Shown here: piece by piece, positions 8,732-16,149 of the stretch | Numbering within the stretch: position 1 is the stretch's first letter | Layout of the letters: each line of letters opens with the position of its first letter | NCBI GenBank assembly: GCA_002877875.1 | Contig: PNIE01000038.1 | Location: 1-17,828 of the forward strand | Direction: 5' to 3' | Source of the DNA: Caldimicrobium thiodismutans | Lineage (GTDB): Bacteria; Desulfobacterota; Thermodesulfobacteria; Thermodesulfobacteriales; Thermodesulfobacteriaceae | Length of the DNA stretch: 17,828 nt | Program-made: the position numbers and the translations under genes | Notes under the pieces: model-generated | What the model saw: the letters and a program-made list of their open reading frames with translations, nothing else | Databases searched by the model: none | What the model was told of the DNA's origin: nothing

Positions 8732-8744
8732 TTTAAAAAACTAA

Positions 8745-8767
8745 TCCCTGGAAAATCTATTTTGGGA
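8745..8767 (+). promoter_or_regulatory. Possible hairpin covering part of the rpmB ribosome-binding site
   Basis: TCCC (8745-8748) can pair with GGGA (8764-8767), the first part of the rpmB Shine-Dalgarno GGGAGGAGA (8764-8772). AAAA (8752-8755) can pair with TTTT (8760-8763) across a TCTA loop, with a 3-nt TGG bulge. If it forms, it would reduce access to the ribosome-binding site. Only eight pairs, half of them A-U, so it would be weak, especially in a thermophile. Confidence 0.2.
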
Positions 8768-8777
8768 GGAGAGAAAA

Positions 8778-8975
8778 ATGTCTAAGATCTGTGAAATTTG
8801 TGGAAAAAAGCCAACCTGTGGGAATCAGGTAAGCCACTCTGGAAAAAGATCCAGTCGATGGTGGTATCCAAATATTCAAAGAGTAAGGGTAAAATTACCT
8901 AACGGTCAAGTCAAAAGAATGAAAGTTTGTACACGCTGTATAAAAGCAGGAAAAATTCAAAAAGCTGTAAGTTAA
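8778..8975 (+). CDS. rpmB: 50S ribosomal protein L28, zinc-binding (C+) form
   Basis: Small protein of the large ribosomal subunit, 65 aa. The start MSKICEICGKKP and the SHSGKRSSRWWYPN stretch are typical of bacterial L28. Two cysteine pairs, C5-X2-C8 and C52-X2-C55 (VCTRC), form a zinc-ribbon ligand set, so this is the zinc-containing variant. The ATG has a very strong GGGAGGAGA (8764-8772) at 5-nt spacing and its own promoter upstream. The TAA stop (8973-8975) overlaps the stop codon of the convergent rel gene, so transcripts must end inside or beyond each other's coding region. Some bacteria carry a second, zinc-free L28 elsewhere. That cannot be judged here. Confidence 0.95.
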   Translation: MSKICEICGKKPTCGNQVSHSGKRSSRWWYPNIQRVRVKLPNGQVKRMKVCTRCIKAGKIQKAVS

Positions 8976-8984
8976 AACAGTCTT
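8962..8984 (-). terminator. Weak terminator-like hairpin at the end of rel
   Basis: On the minus strand, AAG-A-CTGT (8984 to 8977) can pair with ACAG-CTT (8968 to 8962). The A is a 1-nt bulge and the loop is 8 nt. The pairing runs directly into TTTTT (about 8963 to 8959). It covers the rel stop codon and the last codons of rpmB. The stem has only seven pairs. I see no matching T-run for plus-strand transcripts, so how rpmB terminates is unclear. Confidence 0.25.
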
Positions 8985-11161
8985 CTCTCTACTTTTAAGA
9001 CACCTTCAACTTTACTAATATTGGCTATTACTCTATCTAAGTGAGATTTATCTGTTACTTCAACATAGATTTCAAAATAGGCCTTTTTATCAGGAGTAGT
9101 TCTTACTTCAGCCTTAAGAATATTTCCTTCTGCACTTGCAATGGCTGAAGATACACTGGCGAGAAGCCCCTTTCGGTCAAGGGAGACTACATAAAGATGA
9201 GCTGGATAAACTTTACCGTCAGGTTTTTCCCATTGAACCTCAATCATTCTCTCAGGATCAAGATCTTTTAAATTAGGGCAATCAATTCTGTGAACCGAAA
9301 TCCCTTTCCCTCTGGTGATATAGCCTATAACCTCATCTCCAGGAATAGGTCTACAACACTGGGCAAGGTGAAAAAGAAGGTCTGTTGAACCATCCACTGA
9401 AAGACTTAAGGCTGGTGCTTTTTCGGCTTTTCTTTCCTCGTGAGTTTTATGATAAGTAATGATCTCTCGGGGTTCTTCTTCAAGGGGACTAAATTCTTTA
9501 TTAATTTCACTATATATTTTAAGAACCTGTTTAGGACTTATTTTACCAGTACCAATTAATGTAAATAACTCATCTTGATTTTTTAGAGAAAGTTTTTGAA
9601 GCAGTTGAGATAAAAAGGGTTCTTGTTGGAAATCGCTGAGTGAAAAGTTGGATTTTTTAAATTCTCTTAAAAGCAGTTCTTTCCCAAGGCAAATCTGTCT
9701 TTCCTTTTCCTCTTGTTTAAACCATTGTTTAATTCTTGAGCGAGCTCTGCTTGTTTTTACAAATTTTAACCAGTCTCTACTGGGTTTTTGGTGAGCAGAG
9801 ATTTCAATACGAACCACATCTCCTGTTTGGAGTTTATAATCAAGGGGAACAAGTCTCTCATTTACATAGGCTCTAACACAGCGATGCCCTACTTCTGTAT
9901 GAATAGCATAAGCAAAGTCAACTGGGGTAGCATCAACAGGCAACACTATCACATCACCCTTAGGTGTAAAAACATATATCTCCTCAGGAAAAAGATCCAG
10001 TTTTAAAGATTCCAAAAATTCCCTGGGATTACGGAGTTCCTTTTGAAGTTCGATAAGTTTAGAGATCCATTCAAACTGTTTATATTTAGAGGAATCAATA
10101 GTTGTTCCCTCTTTGTAAAGAAAATGAGCTGCTATACCTTCATTAGCAATTTTATCCATGTATTCTGTTCTAATTTGAATCTCTATTTTTTTACCTTCAG
10201 GGCCAATCACAGTGGTATGTAAGCTTTGATACATATTAGGTTTAGGAAGACTAATATAATCTTTGAATCGTCCAGGAATAGGCTTCCATAGTGTATGAAC
10301 AAGCCCTAGAGTCTTGTAACACTCTTCAACAGTGTTTACAATTATGCGAAAACCAATAATATCGTATATTTGGTCAAGATCTCCAATAGTTAGATTGTAT
10401 TTTTGAAGTTTTTTATAAACACTATAAAGATGTTTTACTCTGCCAAGGACACGACCTTTGATATCATTTTCTGCCAAGAGATTTTGAAGAATTTGTTTTA
10501 CTTCTTCTATGAATTCCTCAGAGGCTTTAACCCTTTTTTCAACCTTTTCCTTTAATTTTTGATATTCGTTAGGATATAGGTATTTAAAACTTAGGTCTTC
10601 AAGCTCTGTTTTAACCCAATCAATCCCCAGTCTTCCAGCAAGGGGAGCATAAATCTCTAAGGTTTCTCTGGCAATTTGAATTCTTTTATGCTCAGGCATA
10701 ACAGATAGGGTGCGCATGTTGTGAAGCCTATCTGCTAGTTTAACTATAATGACCCTTAGGTCTTTGGCCATTGCCAAAAGAATTTTTCTTAAGTTTTCAG
10801 CCTGTTTGGTGAGCTTGTCTGAGGCATGGGGAAGATTCTTTAATTTGGTGACACCCTCAACAATTTTGGCCACATCTTCTCCAAATTCTCTTTGGATGGA
10901 CTCTATTGGAATATTACAGTCTTCGAGCACATCATGAAGCAATCCAGCTGCAATGGTTGGAAGATCCATCTTCATCTGGGTGAGAATGTAAGCTACTTCC
11001 ATGGGATGAGATAGATAAGGCTCTCCTGATTTTCTTAGCTGATTAGCATGAAGTTTTGCAGCCCATTCAAAGGCTTTTTCAACAAGACGAGTATTGGCTC
11101 CAGGAAGATAACTTTGAATTTGATCCAAAATCTTCCCAAGGGTAACCCTTTCAGTTTTCAT
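8972..11161 (-). CDS. rel: Bifunctional (p)ppGpp synthetase/hydrolase (Rel/SpoT family)
   Basis: Makes and degrades the stringent-response alarmone (p)ppGpp. From the ATG at 11161 it has 729 aa, the full RSH length. Hydrolase domain: HD at 76-77 (LLHDVLEDC) and the second Asp in KLADRLHNM (D144), both intact. Synthetase domain: GRVKHLYSVYKK, YQSLHTTV (from about 311) and catalytic Glu327 in EIQIRT. The RFKD motif (298-301) is the RXKD form of bifunctional enzymes rather than the EXDD of synthetase-only RelA. A TGS domain (about 395-454), a conserved Cys-Cys pair (602-603, AQCCRPIPGD) and a C-terminal ACT domain (about 656-729) follow. An upstream TTG (11197) would add a hydrophobic 12-residue extension. 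I reject it: MKTERVTLGKIL fits family N-termini and the TTG falls in a -35-like box. No Shine-Dalgarno precedes the ATG. Confidence 0.95.
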   Translation of the reverse strand: MKTERVTLGKILDQIQSYLPGANTRLVEKAFEWAAKLHANQLRKSGEPYLSHPMEVAYILTQMKMDLPTIAAGLLHDVLEDCNIPIESIQREFGEDVAKIVEGVTKLKNLPHASDKLTKQAENLRKILLAMAKDLRVIIVKLADRLHNMRTLSVMPEHKRIQIARETLEIYAPLAGRLGIDWVKTELEDLSFKYLYPNEYQKLKEKVEKRVKASEEFIEEVKQILQNLLAENDIKGRVLGRVKHLYSVYKKLQKYNLTIGDLDQIYDIIGFRIIVNTVEECYKTLGLVHTLWKPIPGRFKDYISLPKPNMYQSLHTTVIGPEGKKIEIQIRTEYMDKIANEGIAAHFLYKEGTTIDSSKYKQFEWISKLIELQKELRNPREFLESLKLDLFPEEIYVFTPKGDVIVLPVDATPVDFAYAIHTEVGHRCVRAYVNERLVPLDYKLQTGDVVRIEISAHQKPSRDWLKFVKTSRARSRIKQWFKQEEKERQICLGKELLLREFKKSNFSLSDFQQEPFLSQLLQKLSLKNQDELFTLIGTGKISPKQVLKIYSEINKEFSPLEEEPREIITYHKTHEERKAEKAPALSLSVDGSTDLLFHLAQCCRPIPGDEVIGYITRGKGISVHRIDCPNLKDLDPERMIEVQWEKPDGKVYPAHLYVVSLDRKGLLASVSSAIASAEGNILKAEVRTTPDKKAYFEIYVEVTDKSHLDRVIANISKVEGVLKVERRLF

Positions 11162-11168
11162 ATTAATT

Positions 11169-11197
11169 AAAATAAATCTAAATAAAAAGAAGATCAA
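11169..11197 (-). promoter_or_regulatory. Candidate rel promoter placing the transcript start at the ATG
   Basis: On the minus strand TTGATC (11197 to 11192) and TATTTT (11174 to 11169) are 17 nt apart. Seven bases (AATTAAT) then lead to the rel ATG at 11161, so transcription would begin at or next to the start codon. The boxes match consensus at 4 of 6 positions each, in AT-rich DNA. The absence of any Shine-Dalgarno adds support for a leaderless message. Confidence 0.35.
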
Positions 11198-11215
11198 GAT
11201 TAAAAAAAAGGAAAA

Positions 11216-11659
11216 TTATTTACAAAAGGCGTGAGTAGGGAACTTTTTGCAGAAAGTAGCTATTTCTTCATAAAGAAATCCCTTATTTTCAAGTTCCTGT
11301 TGTTTTAAAGATTGCCAATCCTTACAACTATTGGTATAAGCAAGAATGGTCGTACATAAAACAAAAATACTAGGTAGTTTTTTATTCATACAATATTTGT
11401 TTTCCCGATTAATTTGACAAAATTTTTCAAAATCTTTATAAATAAGACTTTTTAATTCCAAGCGTTTTAATTTTAACTCAGCTTGTCTGCGACAATAGAT
11501 GTTTTCAGGATCAATTTTAGAACAAAAAATCTCAATTTTCTTATCAGATTTCTTTTCTTTGAATTTAGAAGGATTTGAATACAAATAATCCAAACCTATT
11601 AACAAGGAAAAGAAGTTAATTACAATAATAAGAATAAGATATATAAAAAAACTTTTCAT
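11216..11659 (-). CDS. Unknown small membrane-anchored or secreted protein with a duplicated four-cysteine module
   Basis: I do not recognise this 147-aa protein. Residues 4-24 (FFIYLILIIVINFFSLLIG) are strongly hydrophobic after MKS: a signal anchor or uncleaved signal peptide, so the rest should lie in the periplasm. The remainder is Lys/Glu-rich and holds eight cysteines: C46, C56, C81, C90, C102, C112, C137, C146. Every cysteine of the first four recurs exactly 56 residues later, giving two modules of C-X9-C-X24-C-X8-C. Most pairs read F-C...[YF]-C, and the X24 spacers look helical. By hand the modules share about 12 of 45 residues. I infer disulfide-bonded helical hairpins. Neighbours are dxs upstream and rel downstream on the same strand, but a separate promoter is likely. 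Whole and intact, with no close ribosome-binding site. It could be lineage-restricted. Confidence 0.7.
   Translation of the reverse strand: MKSFFIYLILIIVINFFSLLIGLDYLYSNPSKFKEKKSDKKIEIFCSKIDPENIYCRRQAELKLKRLELKSLIYKDFEKFCQINRENKYCMNKKLPSIFVLCTTILAYTNSCKDWQSLKQQELENKGFLYEEIATFCKKFPTHAFCK
11222..11356 (-). repeat. Cys module copy 2 (C102-C146)
   Basis: Codons for the second module, with cysteine spacing identical to copy 1 and an offset of exactly 56 residues. The spacer keeps L, K, L, E, K and Y at matching places (SLKQQELENKGFLYEE). The last loop again has F-C...F-C. Confidence 0.6.
11390..11524 (-). repeat. Cys module copy 1 (C46-C90)
   Basis: Codons for the first C-X9-C-X24-C-X8-C module. 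Within it the two Cys loops resemble each other (IDPENIYC against INRENKYC), hinting at an older, shorter unit. The duplication is visible at protein level only, not as a DNA repeat. Confidence 0.6.
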
Positions 11660-11709
11660 CGACCAAATCTCATTTCAAACTTTATGCCTAATCTTATAGT
11701 AGTTTTTAT

Positions 11710-11739
11710 ATAATATCAGTAAAAGAAAAGTAAAGACAA
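11710..11739 (-). promoter_or_regulatory. Candidate promoter of the Cys-repeat gene
   Basis: On the minus strand TTGTCT (11739 to 11734) and TATTAT (11715 to 11710) are 18 nt apart, giving a leader of roughly 45 nt before the ATG at 11659. It lies just past the dxs stop codon, in the 85-nt gap between the two genes. That gap otherwise shows only a GACAA-AA-TTGTC palindrome right after dxs. Confidence 0.35.
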
Positions 11740-11744
11740 TTTTG

Positions 11745-13616
11745 TCAGTTTTTTTCTAATAAATTGACGATTTTGTCAAAGATGGCCCTTTCTGTAAGTC
11801 CGTATTTTTCATAAAGACTTTTAAGATCTCCATGTTCAATAAACTTATCTGGAAGACCAATATGGTCATATTTTACGGAAAGGCCCTTTTTGACTAACAA
11901 TTCCGCAATAGCAGAATTTAATCCGCCATAAACTGAATTTTCCTCAACTACAAGAACTTTTTTCGTTTTTTCTGCATACTCAAGAATCAAGGTCTCATCA
12001 AGGGGCTTTAGAAAACGGACATTTATTACTGCCACTGAAATTCCAATCTTTTCAAGATCTTCTGAGGCCTTTAAGGCTTTGTAAACCATACTACCTATAG
12101 CTAAAATTACAGCCTCCTTCCCATCCTTTAATATTTCAGCTTTCCCTGGTGGAATAAATTTAAAATCTTTATCAAGGGGAACTCCTACTCCTTCCCCTCT
12201 TGGATATCTTATGGCAGTAGGTTTATCGTATTGAAGGGCGCTAAAAAGAAGGTGTTGAAGTTCATTTTCATCTTTAGGGGCAGCAACTATCATATTCGGA
12301 ACAATTCTTAAATAGGACAAATCAAAGGCACCATGGTGAGTTGGGCCATCTTCTCCTACAAGTCCTCCTCTATCAATAGCAAAAATTACCTTGGCATTAT
12401 TTAGAGCCACGTCATGAATAATTTGGTCATAGGCCCGCTGGAGGAAGGTTGAGTAGATTGCGCAAATAGGAATAAATCCCTTTAGAGCAAGACCTGTAGC
12501 AAAGGTAACCGCGTGTTGTTCACAAATTCCAACATCAAAGAATCTTTCTGGAAACCGCTCAGCAAATTTTTTTAGTCCAGTTCCTGTTTTCATAGCAGCT
12601 GTAATGGCAACAATTCGTGAGTCCTTTTCAGCGAGCTTAACAACAGTCTCACCAAAAACTTCTGTATAAGTAGGAGGAGCTTCTTTACTTTTTATGGGCT
12701 TACCAGTGTTTAAATCAAAGGGGCCAATACCATGGAAAGTCTCTGGATCTGCTTCAGCAGGAGGATAACCTTTTCCCTTTTTTGTAATCACATGAAATAG
12801 AATGGGTCCTTTCATCTCTTTTAGGTTTTTAAGGATCTCAATTAAATCTTCTAAGTTGTGACCATCTACTGGTCCAACATATTCAAAGTTCAAGGCTGTA
12901 AAAAGTGCTCCAGGGGTAACAGCTATTTTGAGAAGATCTTCCCCTTTTTTGAGGAGATGAAGAAAATTTTCACCTCCCGGGAACTTGGGTAAAATTTTTT
13001 CCATTTCTTTTCTGATAAATCGGGCTAAATTTCCTGTCATTCTCTTAGATACAAAAGTAGAAAGGGCTCCTACATTAGGAGAAATGGACATCTCATTGTC
13101 ATTTAAAATCACAAGAAGATCCTCTTTCAAAAATCCTGCATTGTTTATAGCTTCAAAAGCCATACCTGCAGTAATAGAACCATCCCCTATAACACAGATT
13201 ACTTTGTGAGACTCTCCTTTTAAGCGCCTACCCACAGCCATTCCAAGGCCAGCAGATATAGAAGTACTGCTGTGTCCTGTATCAAGGATATCATGAGGAC
13301 TTTCAGCTCTCTTAGGAAATCCTGCTATCCCTCCAAAGGTTCTTAAGGTCTTAAAGACCTCTCTTCTTCCGGTAATAATTTTGTGAGTATAACATTGATG
13401 CCCCACATCCCAGATAATTTTGTCTTCCGGGGAATCAAAAACATAATGTAGGGCCAGGGTAAGCTCAACTACTCCGAGATTAGGAGCAAGATGCCCGCCA
13501 TTTTTGGAGACTACTTCAAGGATTAATTTTCTAATTTCTTCAGCAAGAAGTTTTAATTGAGAAATTTTAAGTTCCTTTAGATCTTTAGGTGAATTGATTC
13601 TCTCAAGAAGCTTCAT
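11745..13616 (-). CDS. dxs: 1-Deoxy-D-xylulose-5-phosphate synthase
   Basis: Thiamine-diphosphate enzyme joining pyruvate and glyceraldehyde 3-phosphate, the first step of the non-mevalonate (MEP) isoprenoid pathway. It has 623 aa from the ATG at 13616, normal for DXS. Visible: GGHLAPNLG with the conserved His (about 42), DTGHSSTSISAGLGMA, the ThDP/Mg motif GDGSITAGMAFEA (144-146) through ILNDNEMSIS, catalytic Glu in DVGICEQHA (366), and EDGPTHHGAFDL of the pyrimidine domain. A C-terminal transketolase domain closes the protein. A TTG one codon upstream is possible, but the ATG forms a TGATG junction with the ispA stop and has CAGGG (13624-13628) 7 nt upstream. It directly follows ispA, which uses the pathway's C5 products, so the two genes serve one pathway and are translationally coupled. 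Confidence 0.97.
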   Translation of the reverse strand: MKLLERINSPKDLKELKISQLKLLAEEIRKLILEVVSKNGGHLAPNLGVVELTLALHYVFDSPEDKIIWDVGHQCYTHKIITGRREVFKTLRTFGGIAGFPKRAESPHDILDTGHSSTSISAGLGMAVGRRLKGESHKVICVIGDGSITAGMAFEAINNAGFLKEDLLVILNDNEMSISPNVGALSTFVSKRMTGNLARFIRKEMEKILPKFPGGENFLHLLKKGEDLLKIAVTPGALFTALNFEYVGPVDGHNLEDLIEILKNLKEMKGPILFHVITKKGKGYPPAEADPETFHGIGPFDLNTGKPIKSKEAPPTYTEVFGETVVKLAEKDSRIVAITAAMKTGTGLKKFAERFPERFFDVGICEQHAVTFATGLALKGFIPICAIYSTFLQRAYDQIIHDVALNNAKVIFAIDRGGLVGEDGPTHHGAFDLSYLRIVPNMIVAAPKDENELQHLLFSALQYDKPTAIRYPRGEGVGVPLDKDFKFIPPGKAEILKDGKEAVILAIGSMVYKALKASEDLEKIGISVAVINVRFLKPLDETLILEYAEKTKKVLVVEENSVYGGLNSAIAELLVKKGLSVKYDHIGLPDKFIEHGDLKSLYEKYGLTERAIFDKIVNLLEKN

Positions 13617-14518
13617 CAATTAACCCTGTTTAAAATAAAAATAATTAATTCTTTAAGAAGAGCTGCCCTCTCTCCAAAGGTTGTTAAAGTTTCTAGAGAG
13701 GTTTTGGCTAAGTCTTCTGCTAAAGATCTTGCTTTTTCTACACCAAAAAGGGCTGGATAGGTAAGTTTTTTCTTTTTAAGATCAGACCTAAGAGGTTTCC
13801 CAAGTAAGTTCTCGTCTCCCAAGATATCAAGAAGATCATCAGTTATTTGAAAAAGGAGTCCCAGATTCTGTCCAAATTTAGATAAAGTTTTGATTTCACT
13901 TTTATTTAAGTCAGCAAGGATAGCTCCACTCACAAGGGAGGCTTCAATTAAAGCCATTGTTTTATGTTCATGAATCCATTTTAATCTTCGAGCACTTCCT
14001 TTTTTACCCTCAGCCAAAAGATCCTCCATTTGGCCACCAACCATGCCTTTGAAACCAGAGGCTTTAGAGATAAGATTTATAGCTTTTAAAAGGTTTACAG
14101 GATTAACTTTTTTTAAAAGTTCTTTATGAGTAAAACACTCATAAGCCAGAGCTTGAAGGCCATCTCCAGCTAAAATGGCCGTAGCCTCATCAAAGGCCTT
14201 GTGACAAGAGGGTTTTCCTCTTCTAAAATCATCATCGTCCATACAGGGCAAATCATCATGTATAAGCGAATAGGTGTGAATACACTCAAGCCCTGCAGCA
14301 AAAATGAGAATTTCATCAGAATTTTCTCCCGAAAGTTCATATCCCATAAGACAAAGAATAGGCCTTAATCTCTTACCACCATTAAAAAGACTATAATGAG
14401 CAGCCTCTATAACTCTTCTTCCATAGCCCTTTGAAATGGGCAAAATTTTTTTCAAAGTTTCATCAATCTTATTTTTCTTTTCTTCAAGATAGGCCTTAAG
14501 ATCTTGTAAATTAGCCAT
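13616..14518 (-). CDS. ispA: Polyprenyl diphosphate synthase, probably farnesyl diphosphate synthase
   Basis: Condenses isopentenyl and allylic diphosphates into C15 (possibly C20) prenyl diphosphate for undecaprenyl carrier and quinone synthesis. It has 300 aa, typical for the family. Visible: GGKRLRP (47-53), the first Asp-rich motif DDLPCMDDDD (88-97) with the bacterial two-residue insertion, HKTMALIEASL (185-195) and the second Asp-rich motif DDLLD (227-231). Tyr83, five residues before the first Asp, is the chain-length position. An aromatic residue there fits a bacterial farnesyl rather than geranylgeranyl synthase, but product length is an inference. The ATG lies inside the 3' end of xseB (8-nt overlap). 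The pairing xseB-ispA-dxs is widespread in bacteria, including E. coli. Confidence 0.93.
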   Translation of the reverse strand: MANLQDLKAYLEEKKNKIDETLKKILPISKGYGRRVIEAAHYSLFNGGKRLRPILCLMGYELSGENSDEILIFAAGLECIHTYSLIHDDLPCMDDDDFRRGKPSCHKAFDEATAILAGDGLQALAYECFTHKELLKKVNPVNLLKAINLISKASGFKGMVGGQMEDLLAEGKKGSARRLKWIHEHKTMALIEASLVSGAILADLNKSEIKTLSKFGQNLGLLFQITDDLLDILGDENLLGKPLRSDLKKKKLTYPALFGVEKARSLAEDLAKTSLETLTTFGERAALLKELIIFILNRVN

Positions 14519-14756
14519 TTTTTAAGTATTCCTTAGCTTTTTCGAGGCTTTCTAAGGTAAAACCTTCTTTATCTTTTAATATGACTTCCACTCTACTTCT
14601 TGCTTGCTTGAGTTTTTCTTCACAAAAATTGATTAGGGCTATGCCCTCTTCATAAAGAGAAATAGCCCTTTCTAAGTCAAGATTTTTTTCCTCAAGATGA
14701 TGAATAATCTCTTCTAATCTTTTTAAAGCCTCTTCAAAGGTGATGTCATAAGCCAT
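14511..14756 (-). CDS. xseB: Exodeoxyribonuclease VII small subunit
   Basis: Small helical subunit that binds in several copies to XseA to form exonuclease VII, a single-strand DNA exonuclease of repair. The 81 aa include ITFEEALKRLEEIIHHLEE, then LDLERAISLYEEGIAL, the hallmark pattern of the family, and a long amphipathic helical hairpin. A strong GGAGG, 6 nt before the ATG, lies inside the end of xseA, and the two genes overlap by 11 nt. Expression should therefore be tightly tied to the large subunit. Downstream, ispA starts within its last codons. Confidence 0.95.
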   Translation of the reverse strand: MAYDITFEEALKRLEEIIHHLEEKNLDLERAISLYEEGIALINFCEEKLKQARSRVEVILKDKEGFTLESLEKAKEYLKNG

Positions 14757-16065
14757 TTTTATCCTCCACTTTTAAAACACTTACCAAAAGTTTTCCTTTA
14801 GATAGAATAATTTCAAGTTCATCACAAGGCTTAATCTTCTCGACAGACTTAACTATTTCACCTTGGGGATAAGTTTTTACTATACTATAGCCTTTTTTAA
14901 GGATATGGTAAGGAGAAAGTGAAAAAAGTAGCTTTTTAAGACCCTTCAGTTTTTCTTCTTTTAATTCTAATAGTTTAGAAGGATGTTTAGCCTCAAGTTC
15001 TTTTTTAAAGTGAAAAAGCTGTTTCTCTTTTAGTAAGAGAAGATTACTTAGTTTTTGAAAGAGTTTAAACTTAAAATCTTTTAAAACTTTTTCTTTTTGA
15101 ATGAGTCTTAGCAGAGGGTCTTTTTCTTGCAAAGCAAGGTGGAGTCTTTTTAGTTTAGTTTCGGATAAGTTTATTTTGAGAGAAATAAGTTGATAGAGTT
15201 TTTTTCTCAAAAGTTCTAATTTAACTAAGAGCTCTTTTCTATCAGGAAAAATCTCTTGAGCAGCAGCCGATGGGGTAGGGCATCTTTTATCAGCTGCAAG
15301 ATCGCAAAGGGTATAATCAATTTCATGTCCTACAGCAGAAACCACAGGTATTCGTGAATTTCTTACTGCAAGAATAATTTCTTCAGTGTAAAAAGGAAGG
15401 AGATCCTCTGGAGACCCGCCACCTCTTGTTATAACAATCAAATCAAGATCAGAAAAATGCTCATTTAAATCCTTTATAGCCTGGATGATATCAAAAAGTG
15501 CACCCTCTCCTTGAACTCTAACAGGGTAAATAAGAATATGGGCTTGCCAGCGAGATAAACCGACCTTAAGAAAATCCTGAAGAGCTGCCCCGAAAAGAGA
15601 GGTAATAACTCCTATTTTTCTGGGAAAGGGAGGAAGGGCTCTTTTTAAATTAGGATCAAATAAATAGTGATACTTTTTAAGAAGATATTCTTTTCTCAAA
15701 AGGAGAAGGCCTATTCCTAAGGGTTCAATTTTTCGTATGATAAGAAAAACCTCTCCAGATCTTCCAAAAAAGGTCAATTTGCCAAAGGCAAGGACTTTAA
15801 GCCCTTCTCTTAAAACCTCTTGAGGTATCTCCTGTTTTTGATCTTTAAAGAGGACAGCCTTAAGAGTAGCCTCTTCTTCTGTAAGATTTAAATAAATATT
15901 TCCATTCTGACTGTATTTGAGATTAGATATTTCTCCCTCAATCCAGAGAAAGGTCAAATTCTCTTCCAAGAGAGATTTTATTTTTAGGGAGACTTCTTTA
16001 ACAGTATAATAAAATTTTTCTTGAGAGATTCCAAAAGTGTCTTGATAAAGACTTTCCATCTTCAT
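14746..16065 (-). CDS. xseA: Exodeoxyribonuclease VII large subunit
   Basis: Catalytic subunit of exonuclease VII, degrading single-stranded DNA from both ends. An N-terminal OB fold (TVKEVSLKIKSLLEENLTFLWIEGEISNLK) is followed by the catalytic domain with KIGVITS, VITRGGGSPEDLLPFYTEE and SAVGHEIDYTLCDLAADKRCPTPSAAAQE, the family's hallmark blocks, and then a Lys/Leu-rich coiled-coil arm and a C-terminal strand region. From the ATG at 16065 it has 439 aa, near the usual length. An ATG at 16140 would add 25 unrelated Phe/Lys-rich residues and leave only 9 bases to divergent nrdR, so I reject it. An ATG at 16059 is also possible. A TATTAT box (16079 to 16074, minus strand) sits about 8 nt before the chosen ATG, and no Shine-Dalgarno is seen. 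First gene of the xseA-xseB-ispA-dxs chain. Confidence 0.94.
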   Translation of the reverse strand: MKMESLYQDTFGISQEKFYYTVKEVSLKIKSLLEENLTFLWIEGEISNLKYSQNGNIYLNLTEEEATLKAVLFKDQKQEIPQEVLREGLKVLAFGKLTFFGRSGEVFLIIRKIEPLGIGLLLLRKEYLLKKYHYLFDPNLKRALPPFPRKIGVITSLFGAALQDFLKVGLSRWQAHILIYPVRVQGEGALFDIIQAIKDLNEHFSDLDLIVITRGGGSPEDLLPFYTEEIILAVRNSRIPVVSAVGHEIDYTLCDLAADKRCPTPSAAAQEIFPDRKELLVKLELLRKKLYQLISLKINLSETKLKRLHLALQEKDPLLRLIQKEKVLKDFKFKLFQKLSNLLLLKEKQLFHFKKELEAKHPSKLLELKEEKLKGLKKLLFSLSPYHILKKGYSIVKTYPQGEIVKSVEKIKPCDELEIILSKGKLLVSVLKVEDKNGL

Positions 16066-16115
16066 TTCTTTATATAATATAGTGCTAAAATTGAAAAATA
16101 GAAAGGACAAAAACT

Positions 16116-16144
16116 TTGATTTTTTTCTAAGAAAGGGCATAATT
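16116..16144 (+). promoter_or_regulatory. Candidate nrdR promoter with the transcript start at the ATG
   Basis: TTGATT (16116-16121) and CATAAT (16139-16144) are 17 nt apart, and the nrdR ATG begins 6 nt after the second box. Transcription would thus start at about the start codon. A TATAAT also lies at 16144-16149, but it touches the ATG and would start transcription inside the gene. The only Shine-Dalgarno-like run is GAAAGGG (16131-16137), 12 nt from the ATG. It sits in the 84-nt divergent gap shared with xseA. Confidence 0.4.
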
Positions 16145-16149
16145 ATAAT

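Noticed and set aside
11162..11197. TTG start giving rel a 12-residue hydrophobic extension
   Set aside because: The extension is unlike family N-termini and has no ribosome-binding site, while the ATG at 11161 begins a typical Rel N-terminus.
11726..11747. Terminator after dxs from the GACAA-AA-TTGTC palindrome
   Set aside because: The loop would be two bases, and the T-rich stretch after it is interrupted. It is too weak to call.
9788..13209. Plus-strand open frames inside rel and dxs
   Set aside because: Short shadows of strongly conserved minus-strand genes, with compositions unlike real proteins of this genome.
16070..16085. NrdR box upstream of nrdR (ATATAGTGC half-site)
   Set aside because: Only one half resembles the consensus, the conserved C of the other half is missing, and no second box is seen at a helical-turn distance.
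16066..16140. ATG at 16140 as the xseA start
   Set aside because: It adds 25 unconserved residues, leaves 9 bases to the divergent nrdR and would bury the promoter region. The ATG at 16065 gives normal length.
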